Source of the DNA: SSS58A sp041648155 | GTDB taxonomy: Bacteria; Krumholzibacteriota; Krumholzibacteriia; Krumholzibacteriales; Krumholzibacteriaceae | Reading direction: 5' to 3' | NCBI GenBank assembly: GCA_041648155.1 | Contig: JBAZPL010000093.1 | Span: forward strand, 1-9,946 | Length of the DNA stretch: 9,946 nucleotides | Shown: positions 1 through 5,881 of the stretch, in pieces | How the letters are laid out: every line of letters starts with the position of its first letter | Numbering within the stretch: position 1 is the stretch's first letter | The notes under the pieces: generated by a model | What the model saw: only the letters and a program-made list of their open reading frames with translations | The model's database searches: none | Told to the model about the DNA's origin: nothing | Translations under genes and position numbers: made by a program

Positions 1-285
1 GGCAACCCCGCTCGATACGGGCCCATCCTTCGTCCACGCGGCGCTCCTGACGTCGGGAATGATCGTCACCACGGGGAACATGCGGAGCGTTCTCCGCCGA
101 ATGATCTCCCGGTACTCGTGAAAGACCTCCTCGGTGACGAGAATGATCTTGAATCTGCGTTTCACGACTTCGTCGAACTGCTCCTTGGTGAGAGCGCCGT
201 CTTTCGTTTCGTACGTTTCGCAACCGAGCACGCGAAAATATTCGATCGAATCCGAATTCCCTATAACCGCGATGTTCTTCGCCAC
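1..285 (-). CDS. atpF: V/A-type ATPase subunit F (partial, 3' end beyond window)
   Basis: This is the small central-stalk subunit F, which sits on the D-subunit axle of the V1/A1 motor and helps couple rotation to the membrane ring. The reading frame opens with GTG (285-283) and reads VAKNIAVIGNSDSIEYFRVL, the glycine-containing first beta strand and helix typical of the Rossmann-like F fold. The segments FKIILVTEEVF and FPVVTIIPD follow at about residues 46-56 and 72-80. Ninety-five codons are visible before the window ends; the family is usually about 100-110 residues, so only a short tail is missing. A GGGAG Shine-Dalgarno lies 8 nt before the GTG. The start is 19 nt after the subunit C stop, so it is co-transcribed. 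The symbol follows V-type naming, not the F-type atpF. Identity is confident from fold pattern plus context. Confidence 0.88.
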   Translation of the reverse strand, partial: MAKNIAVIGNSDSIEYFRVLGCETYETKDGALTKEQFDEVVKRRFKIILVTEEVFHEYREIIRRRTLRMFPVVTIIPDVRSAAWTKDGPVSSGVA

Positions 286-304
286 GCCGGAAGCTCCCTT
301 TCCG

Positions 305-1273
305 TCACGAAGACAGACACACACCCAATCGCTCGAGCATCGTCTCCTCGCTCAACCGGTTGAGCCTGCTCGTCACGATTCTCCGCACGATCTCGAAATC
401 GCGCTCCCTGAGCTCGATATGGTAGAGCACGGGGGAGAAATCGAAGAATCGATAGCGGCTCTCCCCCAGGAATTCCATGAACGCCCGGCGCATGATCGGA
501 TCGATCTTCCAGAGCGCCACGTCTCTGGAGAGGCCGAGGCGTATGAGCCTCGCGTGAACGCTCGTCGCGAGAAAAGAGAGCAGTTCCTCCTCCCCCTCGC
601 GAACGAAGCTCCTGAACCGCATCGCCTCGATGTCGCCCCCTTCGATCCAGACCGTATCGAGCGCTTCCGTGCGGAGCGCCGATCGCCGGAGACGGATGCA
701 ATTCTTGATATTGATCAGATCGACCTTGCACCTGAGGTACGCCGCCGCTTCCACCCCGGGCGCTATCTCGAAGAGAAAACGCCATTTCGCGGCCTCCCCC
801 GCATATTCGCACGCGGCGAGGCTCTTCGTCTCCTCGTATCGCGCGTCGAGAGCGGCAAGATGCGCTTCGAGGCGCGGGGAAAGAATGCCCCTGGCCTTCC
901 CCGCCACCGTTTCCTCGACGTCGCGCGGAGCGAAGAAACCGAACGGCGTAAGCGCGCCGATCGCGCCGAGCTTCGCGGCCTTCCATGCGTGCGTGCAATT
1001 GTCGAAGTCATACCCGGACCGGATGAATTGCCTCGGCCGCTCATCCTGGAGAAGCCCCGTGACGAGCTCGAGGAGCGAGCGTTTTTCGGCTTCGAGCGCG
1101 CGCTCGAATTCCGCCGGGGAGCTCACGGCCTCGAATCCGTGAAAATACTCCCTGAGCGCGCCGAGAAGGTTCTCGCCGGGAGCGCGCGCGAGACGATCGA
1201 ACCACGCCCGCTCGGGCTGGAGCGCTTCGATCGAACGAAGGCGGGCGACAATATAGGTATAATCCTCTGCCAA
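305..1273 (-). CDS. atpC: V/A-type ATPase subunit C (AC39/d family)
   Basis: Subunit C (equivalent to eukaryotic subunit d) is the funnel-shaped socket that links the central stalk (D-F) to the top of the membrane rotor ring. The 322-residue product is almost all helix, as in the vATP-synt_AC39 family. It has a typical N-terminal LAEDYTYIVARLRSIEA segment, a mid-protein KVDLINIKNCIRLR helix (about 183-196) and a C-terminal helix pair around FSPVLYHIELRERDFEIVRR. I place the start at a TTG (1273-1271) with AGAGG 7 nt upstream, 11 nt after the subunit E stop. An in-frame ATG 129 nt further upstream lies well inside the subunit E gene, and its extension is Arg/His-rich and unlike the family. The stop is TGA, 19 nt before subunit F. 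The length matches the family (about 320-350). Confidence 0.9.
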   Translation of the reverse strand: MAEDYTYIVARLRSIEALQPERAWFDRLARAPGENLLGALREYFHGFEAVSSPAEFERALEAEKRSLLELVTGLLQDERPRQFIRSGYDFDNCTHAWKAAKLGAIGALTPFGFFAPRDVEETVAGKARGILSPRLEAHLAALDARYEETKSLAACEYAGEAAKWRFLFEIAPGVEAAAYLRCKVDLINIKNCIRLRRSALRTEALDTVWIEGGDIEAMRFRSFVREGEEELLSFLATSVHARLIRLGLSRDVALWKIDPIMRRAFMEFLGESRYRFFDFSPVLYHIELRERDFEIVRRIVTSRLNRLSEETMLERLGVCLSS

Positions 1274-1284
1274 ACGGTTTCCTC

Positions 1285-1875
1285 TCAGTCGGGAAACAGG
1301 ACGCCGGCTACCGCAGACTCGACGCGCGCCGTAAGCTGCCCGAAAATGACTCCCAATGTGAGATCGACCCGGCGCTGTCCCTCGCGCAAAATGACCCCCC
1401 ACGCGAAATCTCCCGGGGTCCCGGCGATGGAGAACGCCGCGCCCACCCCTCGCGCCCGGTTCAGGGACTCGACAAAATCTCCCGCGAACATGCTCCGCTG
1501 CGCGGCGGGAACGACGATCTCCTCTTTTCCCGAGATCGCGCTTTTCAGGATGAACGCCGACATGAGTTTGAGATACTCGTCCCGCGGGAGATTCTCGATC
1601 CGCTTCCGCGCCTCCGCGTAGACCTCGCCGAGGATTTCGCGCTTGCGCTCGAGAGAGGCCTTCCGGAGCTCGAGCTCCTCGCCGACGACGAGCCGCCGCT
1701 CCTCGTCGGACGCTTTCGCGCGCGCGCGGCCCTTGAGCTCCTCGCGAAGCTTCGCGCCGTCGCGTTGTCCCTCCTCGCGGACGGAGGCGGCCCGAGTCCC
1801 GGCCGCGCGGAGGATCTCCGCGGCCGCCGCCTCGGTCTCTTCTTCGATCTTCTTCAATATGTTCTCGATCGACAT
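1285..1875 (-). CDS. atpE: V/A-type ATPase subunit E (peripheral stalk)
   Basis: Subunit E pairs with the small coiled-coil subunit H/G to form the peripheral stalks that hold the A3B3 head against rotation. The product has 196 residues. Residues 1 to about 92 form a highly charged, Ala/Glu/Arg/Lys-rich coiled coil beginning MSIENILKKIEEET. Residues from about 98 onward form the small mixed C-terminal domain that binds the head, ending WGVILREGQRRVDLTLGVIF followed by an amphipathic helix. This two-part layout and the length match bacterial V-type E subunits. The ATG is preceded by AGGAAGG a few bases upstream. It starts 30 nt after the K stop and ends 11 nt before subunit C. There are no catalytic residues to check, so identity rests on architecture and gene order. 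Confidence is high. Confidence 0.9.
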   Translation of the reverse strand: MSIENILKKIEEETEAAAAEILRAAGTRAASVREEGQRDGAKLREELKGRARAKASDEERRLVVGEELELRKASLERKREILGEVYAEARKRIENLPRDEYLKLMSAFILKSAISGKEEIVVPAAQRSMFAGDFVESLNRARGVGAAFSIAGTPGDFAWGVILREGQRRVDLTLGVIFGQLTARVESAVAGVLFPD

Positions 1876-1902
1876 GACGCCTTCCTGTCGGTCACGACAT
1901 CG

Positions 1903-1914
1903 GCCCTACAGGGC
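1903..1914 (-). other. short intercistronic hairpin at the end of the K gene
   Basis: The minus strand reads GCCCTGTAGGGC, a 5-bp stem (GCCCT/AGGGC) closed by only two bases, so probably a 4-bp stem with a tetraloop. It contains the TAG stop of the K subunit gene. There is no T-run after it, so it is not an intrinsic terminator. A role in mRNA processing or stability is only a guess, and a stem this short can occur by chance. Confidence 0.3.
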
Positions 1915-2376
1915 GACCCGCTGCAGGAGAAGGAGTGTGGCAAGAAGGCCGAGCACCGCGTAGGTCTCGATGACCACGCCGAACACGAGGCCCTTGCCGA
2001 CTTCGTTCGGGCGCTTCGCCGTGAGACTGCACGCGGCTGCGCAGACCTTGCCCTGATAGATTCCGGACGAGAAACCGGCGATCGCGATCGGAAGCGCGGC
2101 CGCGAGGATCTCGAGCCCCGTCCGGACCGGGATCTGATTGAGCGGCACACCCCACCCGACGACCTTGTTGATGATCATGAAGAGGGCCACCATCCCGTAG
2201 ATGCCTTGCGTCCCGGGCAGGGCCTGGAGCAGGAGCAGGCGCCCGAACTTGCTCGGGTCCTCGCTCACGACGCCGCTCGCCGCCATACCGACGATGCCGC
2301 AGCCGACCGCCGAACCGGTCCCCGCGAGTCCCGCGGCGAGTGCCGCTCCGAAGAGCACGAGCATGAAACCGAGCAT
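1906..2376 (-). CDS. atpK: V/A-type ATPase subunit K, rotor-ring proteolipid (Na+-type ligand set)
   Basis: This is the membrane proteolipid (c-ring) subunit that carries the coupling ion through the VO/AO sector. The product has 156 residues and four hydrophobic helices, a tandem duplication of the two-helix hairpin, the same length as Enterococcus hirae NtpK. The single carboxylate is Glu137 in helix 4 (VVIETYAVLG). Helix 2 has LPGTQGIYG, with Leu53, Thr56 and Gln57. Helix 3 has GIYQGK, with Gln108. These line up with the E. hirae Na+ ligands Leu61, Thr64, Gln65, Gln110 and Glu139, with identical spacing within each cluster and between the last two, so Na+ coupling is predicted. The gene has the best ribosome site of the operon, AAGGAG 6 nt before ATG, fitting a subunit needed in many copies. 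It lies 15 nt after the I gene; the stop is TAG. Confidence 0.95.
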   Translation of the reverse strand: MLGFMLVLFGAALAAGLAGTGSAVGCGIVGMAASGVVSEDPSKFGRLLLLQALPGTQGIYGMVALFMIINKVVGWGVPLNQIPVRTGLEILAAALPIAIAGFSSGIYQGKVCAAACSLTAKRPNEVGKGLVFGVVIETYAVLGLLATLLLLQRVAL

Positions 2377-2391
2377 ACTGTTCTCCTTCCG

Positions 2392-4365
2392 TTAGATCTT
2401 GGTTCCCGCTTCCCTGACGATCGTGTAACGACGTTCGCTCCTGAAGGGGCGGAACTCCCGCCCGCCCCCCGTGAAGAACTTGTTGAAAAACTCGAGGTAT
2501 TGAAGCCGCGCCGAGTGGACGAAAGCACCGAGCACGTTCACCGCGAGGTTGAAGGCGTGGCCGAGTATGAGAACGACGACGGCGGCGACGTAGCCCGTGT
2601 AGAACGGGAGACCTTTCACCATCCCGGCGATTTGATTGATCGCGATGCCGATCGCGGCTGCGGCGAGCCCGAGCGCGAGGAGACGGGCATACGAGAGCAC
2701 GTCCGAAAAATATCCGGTGATGCTGTAGAACTTGAGGAGGCTCTTGAAGCCCCCGACGAGCTTGTTCTTCTCCTTGCGGGCCCCGGCGACGAACAGGACG
2801 GCCGTGAGGACGAGCGCGGCGCGGCCGCACCAGAAAAGGATCGGCGCCGGCACGGTGGCGCCGAGAACGAACGCATATCCGAGCGGGCCGAGCGCAATGA
2901 GGAAAATGATCCAGCAGAGATCGTCGAAGACGGCGTCGGTCCACAGGCCGGCGCGGAAATTGACGACCATTCGCACGCCGATGCCGAAAAGAATATGCAC
3001 GAACCCGACGAGGAACGCGATATTGAGCATCTTCATCGGCTCCTCGAGCGGATTGATGAGTATGAGCTTCGTGAGCGACGCGGGGAGCACCTTCGCGTCG
3101 ATGCCGAAATAGCCGCCGGTTGCGACCCCGACGAACAGCGTGAAGATCGAACCGACGAAAAGCACCATGAGGAGCTGCCGCATCCCTCCCTGTATCTTGA
3201 ACTTGAACAGGAAAAAGGCGCAGAGCGCTCCGAGCACGAGGCCGTACCCGGCGTCGCTCATGCACATCGCAAAGAACACGACGAAGAAAGGCGCGAGGAG
3301 CGGCGTCGGATCGACCTCGCCGTAGAGCGGCCTCCCGTACAGGGTCATGATGAATTCGAACGGCTGAACGCCTCGCCTGTTCTCGAGCTGGACCGGCGGA
3401 TCCTCTCCTTCCCGCGGCGGTCGCGTGAGAAAATCGATCTCGCTCCATCGTTTCGCGAGCTGCTTTTCGATTCTGCGTTTGTCGATCGCCTGCATCCAAC
3501 CCTCGAGTACAAACGTGCGCTCCGTGCGGTGGAAATGCCGCTCGATCTCGAGAAGCCCCTGCTGTTCGCGGAAGTGATCGGAAAGCACCAGAAGCTCGGG
3601 CCGTACGCGCGAGAGCTCGCGCGCTTCTCCCTCGATCCGGGCGATCTTCGCCTCGAGCGCGGCCCAGCCGTTTTTCTGCTCCTCTATGATATCCGCCGGC
3701 GTGCCGGAAAGCCCCTCGAAGGCGTTCCGGACCGCTCCGGCCTTCTTGAGAAGCTCCGCCACGGCTTCGGCCTCGCCGCGCGGCGTGATGACGCCGGCAT
3801 ACACCTTTCCCCCCGCGCGGGCGACCGCCTCATGGTGGATGAACGGATGCGTCTCATACGCCTGCACGAGCGCGGCATCGAAAACCTTTTCGGGAAATGT
3901 CCAGAACTGAAGGCCGTATCGCGCGGTGGAAAGGGATTCGAGAGGGCTCGCAATTGCTCGCCACGGCTCGAGCTCGCGCACGAGATCCCTGCTCCAGGCG
4001 AGCTCGTCCCGGCACTTCCGCATCGAGCTCTCGAAGTCGGCGCAGCGGAGCGCGACGCTTTCGACGTCGATCGCGGAGAGCGCCTTCTCGACGTCCGCCG
4101 GAGAGATCCACAGCGGGCCGCTGCGCAGCCGCTCGGCGAGGGATAGTTTTTTGATGTAAGGATCGAGAAACCGGATCGCCGAATCGGCCTTATCGGCGAG
4201 CCGCGCGAGCCGTCCTGTCTCCTCCTCGTCGATTCCTCCCCGGAACCCCTCAAGCGAGACGTCCGTAACCTCGACGACTCCCGCCTCGCGCAGAAAAGCC
4301 GTGACCTCGTCTTTCACCGCGGCGTGGACGATGAGCTGGACTTTCAGCATTCGGCCGACGGCCAT
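2392..4365 (-). CDS. atpI: V/A-type ATPase subunit I (a-subunit, ion-channel stator)
   Basis: Subunit I is the membrane stator: a cytoplasmic N-terminal arm contacts the peripheral stalks and a C-terminal membrane domain forms the ion half-channels next to the K ring. The product has 657 residues. Residues 1 to about 335 are soluble, opening MAVGRMLKVQLIVHAAVKDE and including coiled-coil stretches. The membrane part begins with PLYGEVDPTPLLAPFFVVFF (about 346-365). SDAGYG is at 370-375, and about eight helices run to residue 615. Arg561 in VLSYARLLALGLA is the best candidate for the essential arginine that faces the rotor carboxylate. HSARLQYLEFFNKFF near the C-terminus is another family signature. 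I chose ATG 4365 because GAGAGG stands 5 nt upstream. ATG 4350 has no such site, and the first 11 residues of an upstream ATG frame look unrelated. The stop is TAA. Confidence 0.95.
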   Translation of the reverse strand: MAVGRMLKVQLIVHAAVKDEVTAFLREAGVVEVTDVSLEGFRGGIDEEETGRLARLADKADSAIRFLDPYIKKLSLAERLRSGPLWISPADVEKALSAIDVESVALRCADFESSMRKCRDELAWSRDLVRELEPWRAIASPLESLSTARYGLQFWTFPEKVFDAALVQAYETHPFIHHEAVARAGGKVYAGVITPRGEAEAVAELLKKAGAVRNAFEGLSGTPADIIEEQKNGWAALEAKIARIEGEARELSRVRPELLVLSDHFREQQGLLEIERHFHRTERTFVLEGWMQAIDKRRIEKQLAKRWSEIDFLTRPPREGEDPPVQLENRRGVQPFEFIMTLYGRPLYGEVDPTPLLAPFFVVFFAMCMSDAGYGLVLGALCAFFLFKFKIQGGMRQLLMVLFVGSIFTLFVGVATGGYFGIDAKVLPASLTKLILINPLEEPMKMLNIAFLVGFVHILFGIGVRMVVNFRAGLWTDAVFDDLCWIIFLIALGPLGYAFVLGATVPAPILFWCGRAALVLTAVLFVAGARKEKNKLVGGFKSLLKFYSITGYFSDVLSYARLLALGLAAAAIGIAINQIAGMVKGLPFYTGYVAAVVVLILGHAFNLAVNVLGAFVHSARLQYLEFFNKFFTGGGREFRPFRSERRYTIVREAGTKI

Positions 4366-4413
4366 CCGATCCTCTCCCAAACTTCCCGATAGACGCAACG
4401 TGTACCGACGATG

Positions 4414-4731
4414 CTAGGCGCCCTCGCGAAACTCCTTCAAAATCATATCGATCGCTTTTCCGTAGCTTTTCTTGGCGAGGACGGCGAGCCCGGCGAGTCT
4501 CTTGGCGTTCTCGGCGCGGAGCACCGATACTTTCTCATCGGCGTTCCGCCGCGCGGCGGCGAGGAGCGAGCGCTCGAGCTCGGCCGCTTTCAGCCTTTCT
4601 TCGTCGAGAAGGTTCCCCGCGCTTTCGCGCTCCTTCTCGGCGAGCTCGGCGGCCCTAGCCTCGGCTCCCGCGATGCGTTCTCTCGATTCGGCTTCCTTCG
4701 AGCGGATGAGACCCAGATGCTCCTCGATCAT
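4414..4731 (-). CDS. V/A-type ATPase subunit H/G-like coiled-coil protein (peripheral stalk)
   Basis: This 105-residue protein is almost entirely charged coiled coil, rich in Ala, Glu, Arg and Leu, beginning MIEEHLGLIRSKEAESRERI and ending with a short helix (SYGKAIDMILKEF). Small proteins of this type, called subunit H (AhaH) in archaeal/bacterial A/V-ATPases or G/F elsewhere, wrap around subunit E to make the peripheral stalk. It is the first gene after the operon promoter, as in several V-type operons, and precedes subunit I by 48 nt. The start is the ATG at 4731, with AGGAG 6 nt upstream. Longer in-frame starts exist (ATG 4758, GTG 4818) but they lack a ribosome site and add low-quality sequence. 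Coiled-coil composition alone would not identify it; position in the operon does. The stop is TAG. Confidence 0.8.
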   Translation of the reverse strand: MIEEHLGLIRSKEAESRERIAGAEARAAELAEKERESAGNLLDEERLKAAELERSLLAAARRNADEKVSVLRAENAKRLAGLAVLAKKSYGKAIDMILKEFREGA

Positions 4732-4823
4732 CGGCTGCTCCTGCGAAGAGATGTGCATGCGTGCTCGTGAATTGATATGATCACAATCTGATATACGGAA
4801 TGGGCATAATTTACCCACTAAAC
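4732..4823 (-). promoter_or_regulatory. predicted 5' leader (about 92 nt) of the ATPase operon
   Basis: This is the untranslated stretch between the predicted transcription start (near 4823) and the subunit H start codon. It is the only clearly AT-rich part of the window. It holds a strong hairpin at its 5' end (listed separately), a direct repeat ATATCA-N10-ATATCA (minus strand; plus-strand positions 4773-4778 and 4789-4794) around a TGATCA palindrome, and the AGGAG site near the gene. It could host a cis-regulatory element or operator. I cannot match it by eye to any known riboswitch. Confidence 0.4.
4801..4817 (-). promoter_or_regulatory. 5'-terminal mRNA hairpin of ATPase transcript
   Basis: The minus strand reads TGGGTAAATTATGCCCA, which folds as TGGGTA/TGCCCA (six pairs, one G-U) with a 5-nt AATTA loop. 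From the promoter call it would lie about 6 to 22 nt from the 5' end of the mRNA. Hairpins at this position are known to shield transcripts from 5'-end-dependent decay in bacteria; that role here is inference. Confidence 0.45.
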
Positions 4824-4829
4824 TTCAAT

Positions 4830-4858
4830 AATCTAGAGCAGGAATCGCCGCGTGTCAA
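4830..4858 (-). promoter_or_regulatory. sigma70-type promoter of the V/A-ATPase operon
   Basis: On the minus strand a perfect -35 box TTGACA (4858-4853) is followed, after exactly 17 bases, by TAGATT (4835-4830), four of six matches to the TATAAT -10 box. The spacing is optimal and the flanking DNA is AT-rich, unlike the rest of the window. It directs transcription into subunit H, with a start expected near 4823. It sits immediately downstream of the oppF terminator, so it separates two transcription units. Not tested by any scoring program. Confidence 0.72.
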
Positions 4859-4860
4859 AT

Positions 4861-4882
4861 GAAAAGCCGCCGGTTTCGCGGC
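4861..4882 (-). terminator. intrinsic terminator after oppF
   Basis: Sixteen bases after the oppF stop the minus strand reads GCCGC-GAAACCG-GCGGC, a 5-bp all-GC stem with a 7-nt loop (4882-4866), followed at once by TTTT (4865-4862) and then CATTT. The U-tract is short, so termination may be partial. Its downstream end nearly touches the -35 box of the ATPase promoter (4858). Confidence 0.65.
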
Positions 4883-4898
4883 GCTCGCCGTGACCCGA

Positions 4899-5879
4899 TC
4901 AGGCGAGCGCGCCGTGCGCCTGATGGAGCCAGCACCGCACCGCCCGCCCGGGACGAGCCGGAACGAGCTCGGGCTTCTCGACGCGGCAGATGTCCATCGC
5001 ACGCGGACAGCGCGGATTGAAGGCGCAGCCGGGAGGGATATTCACGGGGCTCGGAACGTCTCCCGGAATGGCCGCCCGGACCCGCGCGCCGAACGGATCG
5101 GCGACGGGAACGGAGGCGATGAGCCCCTGCGTGTAGGGATGGAGCGGCTCCCTGAACAGCTCCCTCGTCGGCGACTGCTCGACGATCTTTCCGCAGTACA
5201 TCACGGCGACCGCGTCGCTCATGTGCTCCACGATCCCGAGGTCGTGCGCGATGAAAAGGTACGTGAGCCCCATGTCCTTCTGAAGATCCTTCAGGAGATT
5301 GATGATCTGCGCCCGTATCGAGACGTCGAGGGCGGAGACGGGCTCGTCCGCGATGAGCACCTCGGGCTCGACGGCGAGCGAACGCGCGATGCCGATGCGC
5401 TGCCGCTGGCCTCCCGAAAATTCGTGCGGGTATTTCGAAGCCGCCGAGGAGGGAAGCCCGACCTTGCGGAGGAGCTTCGCGACGCGCTCCTTCACCTCGG
5501 CGCCCCTGGCGAGCTTGTGTATCCGTATCCCTTCCGCGATCGTGCTCCCCACGCTGAGGCGCGGATTGAGGGAGGAATAGGGGTCCTGGAACACCATCTG
5601 TATCCTGCGCCGCGCCGCGCGCAGATCCTTCCCCCTGAGAGCGAGGAAATCCTCCCCCCCGAGACGGATGCTCCCCCCCGTCGGCTCTTCGAGGCGGATG
5701 AGGACGCGCGCGAGCGTGCTCTTGCCGCAGCCGGACTCGCCGACGAGCCCCAGAGTCGTACCCTTCTCGAGCGCGAGATCGACGCCGTCGACCGCCTTCA
5801 CGACGGCGCCGCTCCCGAAGAAGAGCCCCGCCGACGAGCGGTAATATTTTCGTATCTCCTGCGCCTTGAAAATCTCCAT
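4899..5879 (-). CDS. oppF: oligopeptide/dipeptide ABC transporter ATPase, OppF/DppF type
   Basis: This is one of the two cytoplasmic ATPases that power the peptide importer encoded by dppB and dppC. The product has 326 residues. Walker A GESGCGKS is at 47-54, Q-loop Gln98, signature FSGGQRQR at 154-161, Walker B VLIADEP at 174-180 (catalytic Glu179), SALD at 182-185 and switch His212. The C-terminal oligopeptide-type extension has Cys285, 291, 298 and 316. It lies 2 nt after oppD. Three starts are possible: GTG 5894, ATG 5885 (ATGA overlap with the oppD stop) and ATG 5879. I chose 5879 because GGAGG lies 6 nt before it but directly abuts ATG 5885, which is too close for use; the protein then opens MEIFKAQEIRKYY, as in relatives. 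It is the last gene of the operon, followed by a terminator. Confidence 0.96.
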   Translation of the reverse strand: MEIFKAQEIRKYYRSSAGLFFGSGAVVKAVDGVDLALEKGTTLGLVGESGCGKSTLARVLIRLEEPTGGSIRLGGEDFLALRGKDLRAARRRIQMVFQDPYSSLNPRLSVGSTIAEGIRIHKLARGAEVKERVAKLLRKVGLPSSAASKYPHEFSGGQRQRIGIARSLAVEPEVLIADEPVSALDVSIRAQIINLLKDLQKDMGLTYLFIAHDLGIVEHMSDAVAVMYCGKIVEQSPTRELFREPLHPYTQGLIASVPVADPFGARVRAAIPGDVPSPVNIPPGCAFNPRCPRAMDICRVEKPELVPARPGRAVRCWLHQAHGALA

Positions 5880-5881
5880 CC

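Noticed and set aside
305..1402. Longer subunit C starting at an ATG at 1402
   Set aside because: It would overlap subunit E by over 100 nt and add an Arg/His-rich stretch absent from the family; TTG 1273 has a proper ribosome site.
134..1621. A 495-codon open frame on the plus strand
   Set aside because: It is antisense to subunits C and E, rich in Arg/Pro/Glu with no recognisable domain; explained by codon bias of the true genes.
1892..3499. A 535-codon minus-strand frame over subunits I and K
   Set aside because: It is an Arg-rich shadow frame; the true frame shows the I and K subunit helices and signatures.
1765..4146. A 793-codon open frame on the plus strand
   Set aside because: It lies opposite subunits I, K and E, which have clear family motifs. 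Its translation is a low-complexity Asp/Glu/His/Arg mix, typical of the antisense frame of GC-rich coding DNA, and no start signal or domain is visible.
4767..4787. A CRP-like site: TGTGA on the minus strand with a TCACG 10 nt on
   Set aside because: The spacing is 10 rather than 6 and the second half does not fit; only a half-site, which is common by chance.
4732..4818. N-terminal extension of the H subunit from GTG 4818 or ATG 4758
   Set aside because: Neither start has a Shine-Dalgarno, the added residues do not continue the coiled coil, and the extension would consume the leader; ATG 4731 has AGGAG at 6 nt.
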